Shown here piece by piece: positions 62,258 to 64,000 of a stretch of DNA of 64,000 nt. The stretch lies in assembly GCA_034336665.1 (NCBI GenBank), contig CM067568.1, positions 14,293,983 through 14,357,982 of the forward strand. Direction: 5' to 3'. The translations under genes and the position numbers were made by a program. This stretch comes from Luscinia megarhynchos. Taxonomy: Eukaryota > Chordata > Aves > Passeriformes > Turdidae. The notes beneath the pieces were generated by a model. The model was not told where the DNA came from, did not search any database, and saw only the letters and a program-made list of their open reading frames with translations. Position 1 is the stretch's first letter, and each line of letters opens with the position of its first letter.

Positions 62258-64000
62258 ATTCAGCAATCCCGAATCTTCCTGTGCTATTGCTTCAATACAC
62301 TGAACAATTCCAGTATCTGGATTGTGCAAGCTCTTCTTGAACTCGACCAGACCTAGAGTCTAAATTTCAATAGATGTGAATTTGGGACTGGCTGGGAGTA
62401 GGCACTGTTATTAGCAAGCCTTTTTTAAGAAAGGCATACAATTCTCACTCCCCATTGCTCCTGTCAGTGGTCTCCCTGGTGCAGCAGCCACTGAAGACCA
62501 TGGTGGCTACAAAGATGATTTTCACCCTGTGTTGCCCTTGCACTCTCAGGCCATGCTGGTCATTTCACATGGGCTCTGAAAGTTCCTGGCAGCTCTGGTT
62601 GGGCAGAGATCAAGCAAGAGACACCATTGCTGTGCCTCCTTGTGTTCACCACGGAGACTATGAAGATTCTGCTCATGCCAGACACTCTCCAGGGCTTTGG
62701 CACCACAGAAATTAACTTGTTGGACATGCAGAACACTGTGCTCTGTGTTAAAGGAAAATAGTGAGTTGGAACAATTTTGAAAGCCAAGATGTTGGCCAAG
62801 ATTCTTGGGAAGCGTGCAGAGGCCAGGCAGATCAAAACAGAGTTACTTCTGGTTTAGTGTGATTTTCCTTTACTTTTCTGCTTCTTTCCAGTAGGGTCCT
62901 AATGTTAGATGGAAATCTTAATGTGATCAAGGGAAGGAGGTAGAACTGAGGTGCCTCTCAATCAAATGTCCTAAATGTGTATGTATAAAGTAACTAGGGC
63001 CATTGGTTCAAGACAAAACACAAGCTCTTGAACAGCACCAGCAGTGCCCTAGAGCCGCCTGCACAGGTTTGGAGCACCCACATTATGCGTGGTAGATTCT
63101 GAGTCTGATGAGGTGATCATGAAAGCTGAAGCTTTGGGTCTGTCCATTTATCAGTGGACTTCACTAGAACAATTGATACTGAATTGCACCAGAAATATTA
63201 GCATGAAAGAATGGTGTAATTTTCAGCTGAATGAGAGTATTTGGCCTCACATCTGAGGTCAGTGAGCTGTGGAAAGTGGCCATATACTTTGTGTGGGAAG
63301 GGCAGGATGTGAATCTCCAGACAAGAGGGTGGAATAGCTTCCTCCCAAACACATGTCCCGACAAATGGCCAAACACATGAGTGTCATACTTGGAGATGAG
63401 TGACTTGGAGACAGTATTAATGTCAGTAGGTCGTGTAAAACATATGCAGACAAAGGCACAAGGAGCAGAAACTGCAACATTTAAAGAATTCTGTATAAAC
63501 TGCAGGAAATTAAGGCTTGTACTTTGCAGTTCATATGCTTTGATTTTAAACTCAGAAGACAGGACTGAAATGGTTTTAGGCTGTTACATTACTTCACTTG
63601 GTGTAAAGAGGCATCTCCAAAAGGGTTTGCCTGAGTTTGTTTCATTTCTTTAACGCACGGGACAAACCTAGAAGATGCAAGAGAGACAGAAGATTGAGGT
63701 AAAATGAGCTAAACCAGCTGAGACAAATGGAACAGGTGGGATCTGGGCCCTTGTGTATATTTGTAGTGTGTTCACATCTCCCCCTGTAGTGCAATACTGT
63801 GTGAATCTACAGCATCTCTGAGTAGGTGTCCTGGCTGTGTTCTTCTTAACACAGTCTCCCATGTAAGTGGTGGGAAATGAACAGCAAAGCATTTGGCAAA
63901 TATATGGAGGGCTCTGACTTGCTGGGAAATATTGAGTTGCAGCATATGTTAGATGTACAATTCAGCCATCCAGGCAACTATATCATGATCAGCAGCTACA
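62258..64000 (+). other. OSBPL5 intron 7, part downstream of the nested gene
   Basis: No further OSBPL5 exon or other gene is recognised up to the window edge. A stretch at about 62450-62860 has overlapping open frames on both strands with slightly protein-like wording, but I can assign no family and it is interrupted by stops. Confidence 0.55.

Larger units (their letters stand above)
32703..64000 (+). other. OSBPL5: OSBPL5 gene, first six coding exons; 3' part outside the window
   Basis: ORP5 is a lipid-exchange protein at contacts between the endoplasmic reticulum and the plasma membrane. In the known vertebrate protein it swaps phosphatidylserine for PI4P, is anchored in the ER by a C-terminal membrane helix and docks on the plasma membrane through its PH domain and preceding basic residues. 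Here six coding exons join without a frame break into about 227 residues. The N-terminus (FLRRRFSLCP followed by TPQKVDPRKLTRNL) is characteristic of OSBPL5 and separates it from its close paralogue OSBPL8. Introns 2-6 measure 6451, 9999, 653, 1604 and 5670 bases. The exon after 57782 was searched for by eye up to 64000 and not found, so intron 7 is longer than 6.2 kb. Confidence 0.92.

Noticed and set aside
62450..62870. Possible processed-pseudogene fragment with protein-like wording
   Set aside because: Short readable stretches occur in different frames on both strands, but I cannot name a parent gene. A translated search would be needed.

Overview
This window is vertebrate nuclear DNA, almost certainly from a bird and plausibly a songbird. 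The evidence is two CR1 LINE copies of the avian type, long AT-rich introns with GT-AG borders, low CpG content, and an ITPRIPL1-like gene of the kind found in several copies in bird genomes. I see no bacterial genes, CRISPR array, rRNA or tRNA gene, and no new biological system that the sequence would support.

The backbone is the 5' half of OSBPL5 (oxysterol-binding protein-like 5, ORP5) on the + strand. Six consecutive coding exons can be placed to the base (32703-32859, 39311-39384, 49384-49464, 50118-50219, 51824-52027, 57698-57782). They join in a continuous reading frame and encode about the first 227 residues: the N-terminal tail, a basic stretch and most of the PH domain. The next exon, which would finish the PH domain, is not in the window. 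The sterol/lipid-transfer domain and the C-terminal membrane anchor therefore lie beyond base 64000.

Layout: 1-1019 is an old CR1 copy (minus strand). 1020-14659 is non-coding, with a degenerate telomere-like tract at 6513-6609. 14660-16196 is a second CR1 (plus strand) with an internal deletion. 16935-17501 is a CpG-enriched islet ending in a consensus splice donor, my best candidate for an OSBPL5 promoter and untranslated first exon. 17502-32702 is non-coding and would be intron 1 if that is right. The coding exons and introns 2-6 follow, with an LTR-like AT-rich repeat at about 34200-34850 and weak MIR-like SINE traces in intron 3.

Inside OSBPL5 intron 7, on the same strand, lies an intronless ITPRIPL1-like gene (60080-62106). 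It has a signal-like N-terminus, a coiled coil, a transmembrane segment, a young 81-bp tandem repeat encoding an acidic 27-residue motif, and a Mab-21-like C-terminal region. One missing base near 61715 splits the reading frame before the last ~129 codons, so it is either a recent pseudogene or an assembly error. Three copies of a 34-35 bp AT-rich unit follow its stop codon. The two genes have no evident functional link; the arrangement is a nested gene in an intron.
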